Positions 36,331 to 44,963 of a stretch of DNA of 64,000 nt are shown piece after piece; position 1 is the first letter of the stretch, and the number at the start of each line of letters is the position of its first letter. The notes under the pieces were generated by a model that was not told where the DNA came from, ran no database searches, and saw nothing but the letters and a program-made list of their open reading frames with translations. The DNA is from Maribellus maritimus (GTDB lineage Bacteria; Bacteroidota; Bacteroidia; Bacteroidales; Prolixibacteraceae): contig NZ_JAIKLE010000005.1 of assembly GCF_022267315.1 (NCBI RefSeq), positions 62,001-126,000 of the forward strand, in the 5' to 3' direction. The position numbers were made by a program, and so were the translations under genes.

Positions 36331-39033
36331 ATGGCAAAGTACGTTTATACCTTTGGAGCAGGTAAAGCTGAAGGTAAAGCTGACATGAAAAATCTCCTTG
36401 GTGGAAAAGGAGCCAATCTCGCAGAAATGAATCTCATCGGAGTTCCGGTTCCTCCCGGATTTACAATTACTACCGAGGTTTGTACCATGTATAATGAGCA
36501 AGGGCAAAAAAGTACGTTTGAACTTATAAAACCGGAAGTAGAAGCTGCCGTAGCCATGGTAGAAGAACTTACCGAAACAAAATTTGGCGATAAAGAAAAT
36601 CCATGTTTGGTTTCAGTTCGTTCGGGAGCAAGAGCTTCAATGCCCGGAATGATGGACACCGTACTAAACCTTGGTATGAATGAAGATGCGGTTGAAGGCA
36701 TTTCAAAAAAATCAGGAAACCCAAGATTTGCTTGGGATTCATATCGTCGTTTTGTTCAAATGTACGGCGATGTGGTAATGGAAATGAAACCTGCCAGCAA
36801 AGAAGAAATTGATCCTTTTGAAGAAATCATAGAAGAATTAAAAGAAGAAAAAGGCATCCAGCTTGACACCGAATTTACTACTGAAGATTTAAAAGAGTTA
36901 GTAGTACGTTTTAAAGCCGCCGTAAAAAAAGAAACAGGAAAAGATTTTCCTGTTGATCCCTGGGAACAACTTTGGGGAGCTGTGGCCGCAGTATTTAACA
37001 GCTGGAACAATCCACGGGCTATTCTTTACCGTCGTTTGGAACAAATTCCTGACGAATGGGGAACTGCGGTGAATGTTCAGGCTATGGTATTTGGCAATAT
37101 GGGGGGTAACTCAGGTACAGGAGTTGCTTTTACCCGCGATGCGGCTACCGGTGAAGACATTTTTAATGGTGAATATTTGATCGATGCACAGGGAGAAGAT
37201 GTGGTAGCAGGTATTCGTACTCCACAGCAAATTACACTGGAAGGATCCAAAAGATGGGCTATTTTACAAGGAATCAGTGAAGAAGACAGAGCTGCTAAAT
37301 ACCCTTCGCTGGAGGAAGCGATGCCTGAAATGTATAAGCAGTTGAATGACACTCAGCAAAAACTGGAAGATCACTACAGCGATATGCAGGATCTTGAATT
37401 TACCATCCAGGAAGGTAAACTGTGGTTATTACAAACCCGTAACGGAAAACGTACAGGTGCAGCCATGGTAAAAATTGCTGTTGATATGCTCGAAGAAGGT
37501 CGAATTGATGAAAAAACTGCCCTTTCAAGAATAGACCCAAACAAGCTGGACGAATTACTGCACCCTGTTTTCGAAACTGAAGCGATAAAATCGGCAAATG
37601 TATTAACAAAAGGGTTACCGGCATCTCCGGGAGCAGCGACCGGCCAGATTGTTTTCTTTGCTGATGAAGCAAGTAAATATCCTGCTTCAATTCTTATCCG
37701 GGTTGAGACTTCTCCTGAGGATTTGGAAGGTATGCACATCGCCAAAGGCATCTTAACCGCACGCGGAGGTATGACATCGCATGCAGCAGTTGTTGCCCGC
37801 GGAATGGGAAAATGTTGTGTATCAGGAGCCGGAATGGTAAAAATAAACTACAAAACCCGGATTATGACCATTGACGGAAAAGAATTCAGAGAAGGTGACT
37901 GGGTTTCATTAAACGGGACTACAGGTGAAGTTTATGAAGGTAAAGTTGCAACCATGGACCCGGATTTAAGTGGTGATTTTGGTAAAGTAATGGATTGGGC
38001 TGACAAATTCACAAGAATGAAAGTCCGCACCAATGCAGACACACCAAATGATGCAAAAGTTGCCCGCGAATTTGGCGCTGAAGGAATTGGTCTCTGCCGC
38101 ACAGAACACATGTTCTTTGAAGGTGAACGAATTAAAGCTATGCGCGAAATGATTCTGGCTAAAACAGAAGAAAAAAGACGCAAAGCTCTTGACAAACTAT
38201 TGCCTTACCAAAGAGAAGACTTTGAAGGTATTCTCGAAGCGATGGCCGGTTATGGTGTAACTATCCGTCTTCTCGATCCGCCATTACATGAATTTGTTCC
38301 TCACGAAGAAGAAAACCAGAAAGAGATGGCAGATGAAATGGGGATCTCAGTTGAAGAAGTAAAAGCTTTGGTTGAAGATTTACATGAATTCAATCCAATG
38401 TTGGGACATCGTGGTTGCCGTCTTGGAAACACCTATCCAGAAATTACTGAAATGCAGGCGCGCGCCATTATTGAAGCAGCTGTCAACCTGAAACAAAAAG
38501 GTGTTGATGCACGCCCAGAAATAATGGTTCCTTTAATCGGTACTGTTAAAGAATTAAAACTCCAGGCAGATATTATTCACTCAACCGCTAAAAAAGTTTT
38601 TGAAGAAAAAGGTGCTGAGTGTGAATATATGGTTGGAACAATGATTGAAATACCAAGAGCTGCTGTTACTGCCGATCAGGTAGCTGAAGTTGCTGAATTC
38701 TTCTCGTTTGGTACAAACGACCTTACACAGATGACTTTTGGATACTCACGAGACGATGCCGGCAAATTCCTGCCAGTTTATATCGAAAAAGGAATACTGA
38801 AAAATGATCCATTCCAGGTTCTTGATCAGGAAGGTGTTGGACAGGTAGTTAGAATGGGAGTTGAAAAAGGCCGAAGTGTAAAACCCGGGTTAAAAGTAGG
38901 AATCTGTGGTGAACATGGTGGCGAACCTTCATCTGTTATGTTCTGCGATAGCGTGGGAATGGACTATGTAAGTTGTTCTCCATATCGCGTTCCAATTGCC
39001 CGCGTTGCTGCAGCTCAGGCAAATACAAAATAA
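36331..39033 (+). CDS. ppdK: Pyruvate, phosphate dikinase
   Basis: A 900-residue enzyme that interconverts pyruvate, ATP and Pi with PEP, AMP and PPi, giving a reversible link between glycolysis and gluconeogenesis. Order: ATP-grasp domain (LLGGKGANLAEM, SVRSGARASMPGMMDTVLN), swivel domain with phospho-His484 in GGMTSHAAVVARGMGKCC, and the PEP/pyruvate barrel ending GICGEHGGEP. All domains are intact, unlike the domain-poor ATP-grasp protein at 22.8 kb. It is monocistronic with a strong terminator. Confidence 0.97.
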   Translation: MAKYVYTFGAGKAEGKADMKNLLGGKGANLAEMNLIGVPVPPGFTITTEVCTMYNEQGQKSTFELIKPEVEAAVAMVEELTETKFGDKENPCLVSVRSGARASMPGMMDTVLNLGMNEDAVEGISKKSGNPRFAWDSYRRFVQMYGDVVMEMKPASKEEIDPFEEIIEELKEEKGIQLDTEFTTEDLKELVVRFKAAVKKETGKDFPVDPWEQLWGAVAAVFNSWNNPRAILYRRLEQIPDEWGTAVNVQAMVFGNMGGNSGTGVAFTRDAATGEDIFNGEYLIDAQGEDVVAGIRTPQQITLEGSKRWAILQGISEEDRAAKYPSLEEAMPEMYKQLNDTQQKLEDHYSDMQDLEFTIQEGKLWLLQTRNGKRTGAAMVKIAVDMLEEGRIDEKTALSRIDPNKLDELLHPVFETEAIKSANVLTKGLPASPGAATGQIVFFADEASKYPASILIRVETSPEDLEGMHIAKGILTARGGMTSHAAVVARGMGKCCVSGAGMVKINYKTRIMTIDGKEFREGDWVSLNGTTGEVYEGKVATMDPDLSGDFGKVMDWADKFTRMKVRTNADTPNDAKVAREFGAEGIGLCRTEHMFFEGERIKAMREMILAKTEEKRRKALDKLLPYQREDFEGILEAMAGYGVTIRLLDPPLHEFVPHEEENQKEMADEMGISVEEVKALVEDLHEFNPMLGHRGCRLGNTYPEITEMQARAIIEAAVNLKQKGVDARPEIMVPLIGTVKELKLQADIIHSTAKKVFEEKGAECEYMVGTMIEIPRAAVTADQVAEVAEFFSFGTNDLTQMTFGYSRDDAGKFLPVYIEKGILKNDPFQVLDQEGVGQVVRMGVEKGRSVKPGLKVGICGEHGGEPSSVMFCDSVGMDYVSCSPYRVPIARVAAAQANTK

Positions 39034-39058
39034 TCAGATACTTACTCACAATATCACT

Positions 39059-39087
39059 AAAAGCCGTTCAGTTGAGCGGCTTTTTTT
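39059..39087 (+). terminator. Terminator of ppdK
   Basis: AAAAGCCG, then TCA-GT-TGA, then CGGCTTTT followed by a T-run. A long, nearly perfect stem 25 nt after the ppdK stop. Confidence 0.9.
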
Positions 39088-39368
39088 ATGTTTGCCATTA
39101 GGTATTTTTACCTAATATAAAAACAGGTATAAATACTCTTTCACAGATAAATTAATTATAAGACATTTGCTGGTGAGATTTAGAATACGAAAAGACATAA
39201 AACAACATTTAAGATATTCCCCGCACATTAGTTAGTAGTTATTCTTAGTCACACACAGCGTTCCTTTTTGTATCGTAAAGGTTTTCAGTTCAAACTCTCT
39301 AACTTTGGAATCCCTTCCGTACTGAAAAATTCTAAGCTAAAATGGGGAACAACTAGAAATTTCTATTT
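39088..39368 (+). ncRNA. Possible small RNA region between two terminators
   Basis: The region lies between the ppdK terminator and a second strong plus-strand terminator (39369-39398), with no ORF. It holds a perfect hairpin (ATTAGGTA at 39097 with TACCTAAT at 39109), a longer pairing (TTTTCAGT at about 39284 with ACTGAAAA at about 39323) and an inner GGAA/TTCC. A terminator without an upstream gene suggests a small RNA, but no family was recognised. Confidence 0.35.
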
Positions 39369-39398
39369 AAAAGGCCGCAAAATAGCGGCCTTTTTTTT
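39369..39398 (+). terminator. Bidirectional terminator between the sRNA candidate and the NarL-type regulator
   Basis: AAAAGGCCGC (39369-39378), loop AAAATA, GCGGCCTTTT (39385-39394), then more T on the plus strand. A perfect 10-bp stem abutting the stop of the minus-strand regulator. The T-run is longer on the plus strand, so it serves plus transcripts best. Confidence 0.85.
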
Positions 39399-40050
39399 AT
39401 ATATGAACTATCTTATTTTTAAAAGCAAAAACAACTAATCCTGCCATATTTTTTGTTTCTGTTTTTTCCAAAAGCCTTTTTTTGTGGCCCTCGACAGTTC
39501 TTTTGCTGATAGATAAAACCTCTGCTATTTCCTGTGCTGTATTTTCTTTGCAAATAAGCTCCAGAACCTGAATTTCTCTTTCCGACAATTCCGGATTCAA
39601 AGAAATCTCTTTTCTGCTTCCATTGTGAATATTCCGTAAAACCAAATTTGAAATATCAGATGGAAAATAAAATTCTTTCTCGATTAGTTGAGAAAGGGCA
39701 AGTTCCAACTCATCGGGGTCGGCATTTTTTAATAAATATCCGTTTACTCCCTTGTTTATCATGTAAAGTATAATCTGCTCGTCGTCTTCCATGGTCAGAA
39801 TCAAAATTTTCACATCTGGAAATTGCTCCTTTATTTTCTGTGTAGCTTCAATGCCATCCATTACGGGCATTTTTATATCAAGCAAAACGACATCAGGCTT
39901 AACCTCTAAATCATGAAGCAATTTAATCAGTTCCAAACCATTTTCTGCTTCGTATATCTCATTTACAAACTCAAAATCTTTAACAATCGAATGAATACCT
40001 TTTCGGAATAATCGGTGATCGTCGGTAATTACTACGTTTATTTTCTCCAT
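39397..40050 (-). CDS. NarL/FixJ-type response regulator
   Basis: The start is placed at the ATG at 40048-40050 (MEKINVVITDDHRLF), which begins the receiver at its normal place; an upstream ATG at 40077 would overlap the kinase gene. A 217-residue protein with a receiver (D10-D11, phospho-acceptor D58 in LLDIKMPVMDG) and a C-terminal LuxR-type helix-turn-helix (ELSEREIQVLELICKENTAQEIAEVLSISKRTVEGH). It pairs with the HisKA_3 kinase 13 nt upstream. Target genes are unknown. Confidence 0.93.
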   Translation of the reverse strand: MEKINVVITDDHRLFRKGIHSIVKDFEFVNEIYEAENGLELIKLLHDLEVKPDVVLLDIKMPVMDGIEATQKIKEQFPDVKILILTMEDDEQIILYMINKGVNGYLLKNADPDELELALSQLIEKEFYFPSDISNLVLRNIHNGSRKEISLNPELSEREIQVLELICKENTAQEIAEVLSISKRTVEGHKKRLLEKTETKNMAGLVVFAFKNKIVHI

Positions 40051-40063
40051 AGAAAGAATGATT

Positions 40064-40852
40064 CTAAAAATTGGCAAAAATAATAGCTAACGTTCCTTTT
40101 CCCGGGATCGATCTCATTTTAAATTTGGCGCCTATTGTTCCGGAACGACTCTCCAAATTTTTTAATCCCAGGCCTGTTTCCAGTTTTTCATTCAAGTCAA
40201 ATCCTTTCCCATCATCGCTGATGGAAACTGCTAGAGAGGAGTTTAAAAACCTTGTTTTTATTTGAATTCGAGATGGCTCTGCATGTTTCAACGCATTGTT
40301 TACAATTTCCTGAACAATACGAAAAACGGCCAGTTCCTTCTTTATTTCAAACCGAACAGGCTCTCCGGTGCTCCAATATTCAATTTCGATTTTCCCTGAT
40401 TTATTGATCCAGTTGACTAATTCCTGTATTGCAAAACTTAACCCCAGTTTTTCAAGTGAAGGAGGTAACAAATCCCTTGAAATACGCCTTACCTGTGTAA
40501 TAACCTCATCTAAATAGGATTTTGTTTCTCCTGCAAGTGTTTTTGCTTTTTCTGATTCCGATTTTTTTTCAATCTGCCCCACATTCAGTTTTACAACCGA
40601 CAGCATCGCTCCAACTTCATCGTGTAAATCGCGTGCAATTCTCTTTCTTTCTTTTTCCTGAGCAGAAATTGTATTTCGTAATATTTCTTCCTGTTGGTCC
40701 GATTTCACTTTAGTTAATTCCAACTCTTTTTTCAGAAGCCTTTTTTGATAAGCAACAAAAAAGAAAAAGATGGCCACTGCAAGAATGATCATTCCGAGTG
40801 AACCAATATAATAAACGGTTGTAATATCGGTAATTCCGGTTTCCGGCATCAA
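40064..40852 (-). CDS. NarL-type sensor histidine kinase (HisKA_3)
   Basis: A 262-residue kinase with one membrane helix (about 16-36), a coiled linker, the HisKA_3 phospho-acceptor His77 in RIARDLHDEVGAMLS and an HATPase_c domain (EIVNNALKHAEPS, SDDGKGFD, GLGLKNLESR). There is no periplasmic sensor domain, so it probably senses an intramembrane or partner signal. The cognate regulator follows 13 nt downstream. A seven-helix membrane protein is encoded just upstream in the same direction (98-nt gap) and might be the sensory partner; that is inference. Confidence 0.92.
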   Translation of the reverse strand: MMPETGITDITTVYYIGSLGMIILAVAIFFFFVAYQKRLLKKELELTKVKSDQQEEILRNTISAQEKERKRIARDLHDEVGAMLSVVKLNVGQIEKKSESEKAKTLAGETKSYLDEVITQVRRISRDLLPPSLEKLGLSFAIQELVNWINKSGKIEIEYWSTGEPVRFEIKKELAVFRIVQEIVNNALKHAEPSRIQIKTRFLNSSLAVSISDDGKGFDLNEKLETGLGLKNLESRSGTIGAKFKMRSIPGKGTLAIIFANF

Positions 40853-40950
40853 ACAAACATTTAAGAAATCCCTTAGGGAAGCTAAAATTAAAACAATTTC
40901 ATAAACTTTTATCTGAAATCATTTATTTATTGAACACCGGAATCAATTTA

Positions 40951-41598
40951 TTAACCGACTGTTTTTCGTTTACCAGCCTTCAAAAAACCAACAGCTATCA
41001 GAATATAAAATAAAGCCATCAAAGCGGAATAATAATACACAGTAATTTTTGAAAATTCCCTTGAAACTGCCAGAATATTGTTAAACAAAATGTAAAAAAA
41101 CAGGTTTCCTGTATAGTAAATTAAAATAGCTGTATTGATCCATATCAAAGGTTCGTCGGCAAGTTTAACAATTTTTGCTTCCATCATCACTTTATAAAAA
41201 TACATGATGGATAATAAAATTATTAATATGTCTCCCAACGAACTCGGTAAAGACGGATACTCATAAATACTTTGAATAAACAACGAATTGACTACCCAAT
41301 ATACGATAAAAACAAAACTCAAGATTAAATAAATCCTCTTATCTATAAGACCTCTTAAAACATAAAAATAGAATGTAAAAAGCAATCCAAGGGAAACAGC
41401 TCCATACAAATGCAATACTGGCATCGCATTTCTAACATCAGCGAGCAAAAAAAGTAGTCTGGTAAATACTTCGTTAGCCGTCCCGTAACAAACAAAAATG
41501 AATATTATTTTCAGATTTTTGTCAAAACTTTTAAAAACAAATAATCCAACAATAAACGGAATTAGAATGGAAGTCCAGTTTAGATAAATAAAATTCAC
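40951..41598 (-). CDS. Seven-helix membrane protein of unknown function
   Basis: A 215-residue protein with about seven hydrophobic helices, few charged loops and a basic C-terminal KAGKRKTVG. Similar small multi-helix proteins are common beside Bacteroidota histidine kinases, but no family name is assigned. It starts 14 nt after the stop of the next gene upstream (41613-42254) and lies 98 nt before the kinase gene, so the four genes may form one unit. Confidence 0.65.
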   Translation of the reverse strand: MNFIYLNWTSILIPFIVGLFVFKSFDKNLKIIFIFVCYGTANEVFTRLLFLLADVRNAMPVLHLYGAVSLGLLFTFYFYVLRGLIDKRIYLILSFVFIVYWVVNSLFIQSIYEYPSLPSSLGDILIILLSIMYFYKVMMEAKIVKLADEPLIWINTAILIYYTGNLFFYILFNNILAVSREFSKITVYYYSALMALFYILIAVGFLKAGKRKTVG

Positions 41599-41612
41599 AG
41601 GAACAATCAGTG

Positions 41613-42254
41613 TTATGTATTGTAAATACTCCTCTCATCGCAAAATGGAGGGCAGAAGCCACTTCCGTCAAACACTTCCATATCGTCATCCTCTGCTCTC
41701 ATCTCGGTCGGCTCCGGATAAATCATCACATCCATCGCTTTTTTGACACCAAAATCCAATTCAGCTTCTGTTTGACTTTGAGTAATAAATATCTCGTGTA
41801 ATTCGAACTTGGTGAGCAGATAGGCATTGGGGTAAATATACCTTCGTACTTTTGCCTCTGCATCTTCAGCATCAATTTCCCCCGACCGCCATTTCCGGTA
41901 TCTCCTGATACTACCGATAACAGCCTGTGTGTTATTGGAATAATCCACATTCTTTTCCTCCAGTTTAAAAACCGGTGTTTCATAATCGGCATAAACATCG
42001 CCGCTTCCCAGCAAAAATGCAGAAACGGCATATGCACACAATACATTTTTGCCATTTTGTTTTTCTTCTTCTAACGCCAGGTAGATTCGAACCCGGTTTT
42101 CGTTCTCACCGGCCAACTTTAAATAGGTATCCTTTTCAAGTATAATTTGGGGAACAATAAGGTTAAATGTTTTTTCTTTTTCTTCGTTAAAATTTTTTCT
42201 CCAGTTCCTTGCTTCAACTGGTGGAATTTGATCTCGCTTTAATTTTGAACTCAT
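41613..42254 (-). CDS. Conserved hypothetical protein
   Basis: A 213-residue cytoplasmic protein, no signal or membrane segment. The N-terminal MSSKLKRDQIPPVEARNWRK leads into a domain with an LALEEEKQNGKNVLCAYAVSAFL strand/helix pair; the C-terminus is acidic and ends in a Cys-rich FCPPFCDE. I do not recognise a family. It heads the group with the seven-helix protein and the two-component pair, so a sensory or accessory role is possible. Confidence 0.6.
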   Translation of the reverse strand: MSSKLKRDQIPPVEARNWRKNFNEEKEKTFNLIVPQIILEKDTYLKLAGENENRVRIYLALEEEKQNGKNVLCAYAVSAFLLGSGDVYADYETPVFKLEEKNVDYSNNTQAVIGSIRRYRKWRSGEIDAEDAEAKVRRYIYPNAYLLTKFELHEIFITQSQTEAELDFGVKKAMDVMIYPEPTEMRAEDDDMEVFDGSGFCPPFCDERSIYNT

Positions 42255-42433
42255 TGTATTTCTAATTGGTTAAGTAAAAATAACTAAAATCTACCATTTG
42301 AAATCAGGTCTAAAAACATATTTATCTACAATTTAGTTAAATCTGTTTATAAAATACAAATCAACTGCATGGTGTTTACATAATATATATAACGTAATAA
42401 GGCCAAGTTTATTTACACTTTTAAAATAAAGAC

Positions 42434-42464
42434 AAAAAAAGACTACCACAGAGGTAGCCTTTTT
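42434..42464 (-). terminator. Terminator after the DUF6515-like gene
   Basis: On the minus strand GGCTACC, loop TCTGT, GGTAGTC, then seven T residues. One G-U pair, otherwise perfect, 24 nt past the stop. Confidence 0.85.
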
Positions 42465-42487
42465 CAAAATTATAAACAAGAATTATA

Positions 42488-43675
42488 TCAGTAGTAAAGG
42501 TCGTCTTCAAAATAATAGCCATCATTCCGGTAACCGTCATCAAAAGAGTAATATCTTTCGGGATAATGCACTAAACGAAAACCAAAATCTGTAAACTCAA
42601 AGAATAAATTACCGACTCTGAAGTAAAGATATCCGTTAATATACACTCTTTCATATTCGTGAGGCAGTGCGTCAAAAACAACTCCGAAAGGCACATCCAC
42701 CAAAACATATCCAACACCTCTGAAGAATCTGAAGAAATGCCCGTCGTAGCAATAATACCTGTTATGGTTATATACAAATATGTTCGGACTGTAAACAAAC
42801 CTGCGGATTACGTGACCATATACAGGATGGTGATAATAATGTTTGTGGTATCTGTATGAATAGGGATTGTATCCATGATAATAGTCTCTCCAGCTATAGA
42901 AATTCCAACGATACCTTTCCCAACTTCTGTCCCAATGTTTGTGATTACTGTAATTGTATTTCTTGTAATATCCCCTATCTCTGTGGTTATAGTTCATATT
43001 ACCTGGCCTTCTGCTTTTATTCCAAACCTGTTTGCTTCCCCTGTAATCTCTGTTTGGAGTGTATCTTTTGTCATTGGTATCCAGCCGGTATTTTTCGCGC
43101 GAATTTATTCCAGTTGTGCGACGCACGTTGTTATTTGTATTCCGCGTTGAATTAAAATGGTAAGTTGCACTCTTTTCCCGGCCCGACGGTCTACGATCGT
43201 TTCTGTTTAAATTAACGGCAGAGGAAGAATTTCTATTTCTTTCAACCTGTCTGTTTACACTACTGTTGCGTTGGTTTCCAGTCTGAGTATTTCTGGTTGC
43301 ATCCTTAAATTTAGGAGAGCTTTTCCCTGAGTTGGCTGTCCCCCTGTTTGAAGCAGACCTGTTTTCACGATTATTCTTCTGCTGTTGTGAACGACTTGAT
43401 TTATTTACACTGCTCCTTGAGATATCATTTGATCTGCTTGACGAATTTCGATTAACTGTACTTTTTGAAGTACTCTTTTTAGATTCAAATTTCCTGGAGT
43501 CCGATTGTTTCGTTTTTTTGCCACTGCTTCGTCTGTTATCGCTTTTTTGTACCCGCGTTTCAGTTTTGTTTGTCTTACTTTGTTGGCGTTGAGCTGTTGC
43601 AGGAATTGCTGTGCTTATTACAACTGCTGCAAGAGTAACCATCGTAGCAAGCAGTTTTATTTTATTTGTTTTCAT
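42488..43675 (-). CDS. Secreted protein with a basic disordered region and a DUF6515-like C-terminus
   Basis: A 395-residue protein with a signal peptide (MKTNKIKLLATMVTLAAVV, cleaved near ATAQ). Residues about 30-215 are low-complexity, rich in Ser, Asn, Arg and Lys. Residues about 216-285 are rich in Tyr, His, Trp and Arg. The C-terminal 100 residues (VFVYNHNRYYCYDGHFF, then YERVYINGYLYFRVGNLFFE) resemble DUF6515, a periplasmic or surface family of unknown role. The long basic linker could bind nucleic acid, polyanionic polysaccharide or the outer leaflet. Isolated gene with a strong terminator. Confidence 0.7.
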   Translation of the reverse strand: MKTNKIKLLATMVTLAAVVISTAIPATAQRQQSKTNKTETRVQKSDNRRSSGKKTKQSDSRKFESKKSTSKSTVNRNSSSRSNDISRSSVNKSSRSQQQKNNRENRSASNRGTANSGKSSPKFKDATRNTQTGNQRNSSVNRQVERNRNSSSAVNLNRNDRRPSGREKSATYHFNSTRNTNNNVRRTTGINSREKYRLDTNDKRYTPNRDYRGSKQVWNKSRRPGNMNYNHRDRGYYKKYNYSNHKHWDRSWERYRWNFYSWRDYYHGYNPYSYRYHKHYYHHPVYGHVIRRFVYSPNIFVYNHNRYYCYDGHFFRFFRGVGYVLVDVPFGVVFDALPHEYERVYINGYLYFRVGNLFFEFTDFGFRLVHYPERYYSFDDGYRNDGYYFEDDLYY

Positions 43676-43878
43676 GATTTTGTTTTTTAGTAAATTCTAC
43701 AACGTTTTTTGCTATGCTCTAATGGCGCCTTTATTCATATCGATATGTTATGAAATAAAGCAAAGCCTGTGCCAAAACATTTTTTAACATTTCGTTAAAA
43801 ACACAAAACCCTCATCGATAAAGCCTTATAATCTGTTTTTTATTCTATAAAATCTATCTAATTTTACGCCGAAATATT

Positions 43879-44301
43879 ATGGGAAGAATTTTAGCTATCG
43901 ATTACGGAAGGAAAAGAGTGGGAATAGCAGTTACCGATCCGCAACAAATAATTGCCAATCGTTTAACCACAATTGCAACACACACCATCTGGGAGTTTTT
44001 AAATAAATATTTTCAGGATGAAAAAGTTGACGGAGTTGTTGTCGGCTATCCAATGACACTGAACAACCAACCCTCGGAAGCTGTTAATTATATTAATCCT
44101 TTTTTAAAAAAATTCGAGAAAAAATATCCCGAAATAAAACTGGAAACATTTGACGAAAGATTTACTTCGAGAATGGCTTTTCAGACAATGATTGACGGAG
44201 GAGTAAAAAAACAAAAAAGAAGAGACAAAGCTATGGTTGATGCAATAAGTGCAACCATTATTTTGCAAAACTATTTAGAATACAAAAGAAATAAAATATA
44301 A
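43879..44301 (+). CDS. ruvX: Putative Holliday junction resolvase YqgF
   Basis: A 140-residue RNase H-fold protein with the catalytic aspartate D8 in LAIDYGRKRVGIA, the GVVVGYPMTLN strand and the C-terminal DAISATIILQNYL. YqgF/RuvX proteins act in 16S rRNA maturation and possibly recombination. Alone in its orientation here, with peptide deformylase 47 nt downstream and possibly cotranscribed. Confidence 0.92.
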   Translation: MGRILAIDYGRKRVGIAVTDPQQIIANRLTTIATHTIWEFLNKYFQDEKVDGVVVGYPMTLNNQPSEAVNYINPFLKKFEKKYPEIKLETFDERFTSRMAFQTMIDGGVKKQKRRDKAMVDAISATIILQNYLEYKRNKI

Positions 44302-44348
44302 TTCCTGTTCTTTCAGGTAATTTCACACCAAATAAAAACAGAATATAA

Positions 44349-44906
44349 ATGAAATACCCGGTAACAGTATACGGCGATCCTTTATTAAGAAAAACAGCAA
44401 AAAATATTGACAAAGATTTTGAAGGATTAAACGAGATAATTGAAAATATGTGGGAAACCATGTATACCTCGGATGGAGTTGGTTTGGCAGCGCCACAGAT
44501 TGGTAAATCCATTCGGATTTTTATTGTTGATGCTTCATCGGGAGCTGACGAAGAGCCGGAACTGGCCGATTTTAAAAAGGTATTTATTAATCCTGAAATA
44601 ATTGAAACATATGGGGACGAGTGGATTATGAATGAAGGTTGTCTCAGTTTACCTGAAATAAGAGAAGATGTTTCAAGACCCGATAATGTGCGTATAAAAT
44701 ATTTTGACGAAAACTTTGTTGAACATGAAGAAACGTTTAAAGGATATGCGGGAAGAATTGTTCAACATGAATACGATCATCTTGAAGGTAAGTTATTTAT
44801 AGACTATTTATCGCCATTGAAAAAAAGATTGCTTAAAGGTAAACTTACAAATATTGCCCGAGGAAAGGTTCAGCCACACTACAGAATAAAAGCTCCTGTT
44901 AAATAA
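44349..44906 (+). CDS. def: Peptide deformylase
   Basis: A 185-residue metalloenzyme that removes the formyl group from nascent N-terminal methionine. All three motifs are intact: GVGLAAPQ (43-50), EGCLSLP (96-102, with metal ligand Cys98) and HEYDH (140-144). Full length. It lies between ruvX (47 nt) and comEC (57 nt), a common arrangement in Bacteroidota. Confidence 0.97.
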   Translation: MKYPVTVYGDPLLRKTAKNIDKDFEGLNEIIENMWETMYTSDGVGLAAPQIGKSIRIFIVDASSGADEEPELADFKKVFINPEIIETYGDEWIMNEGCLSLPEIREDVSRPDNVRIKYFDENFVEHEETFKGYAGRIVQHEYDHLEGKLFIDYLSPLKKRLLKGKLTNIARGKVQPHYRIKAPVK

Positions 44907-44963
44907 AACATAACCTTTTTTCAAAATTTCCGTTTGAAATAACAAATCCTTCAAACTGAAATT

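Noticed and set aside
36331-39033. The ppdK gene as a duplicate of the ATP-grasp gene at 22.8 kb
   Set aside because: Only the ATP-grasp fold is shared; ppdK has all its domains and the other gene has receivers instead, so they are distant family members, not recent copies.
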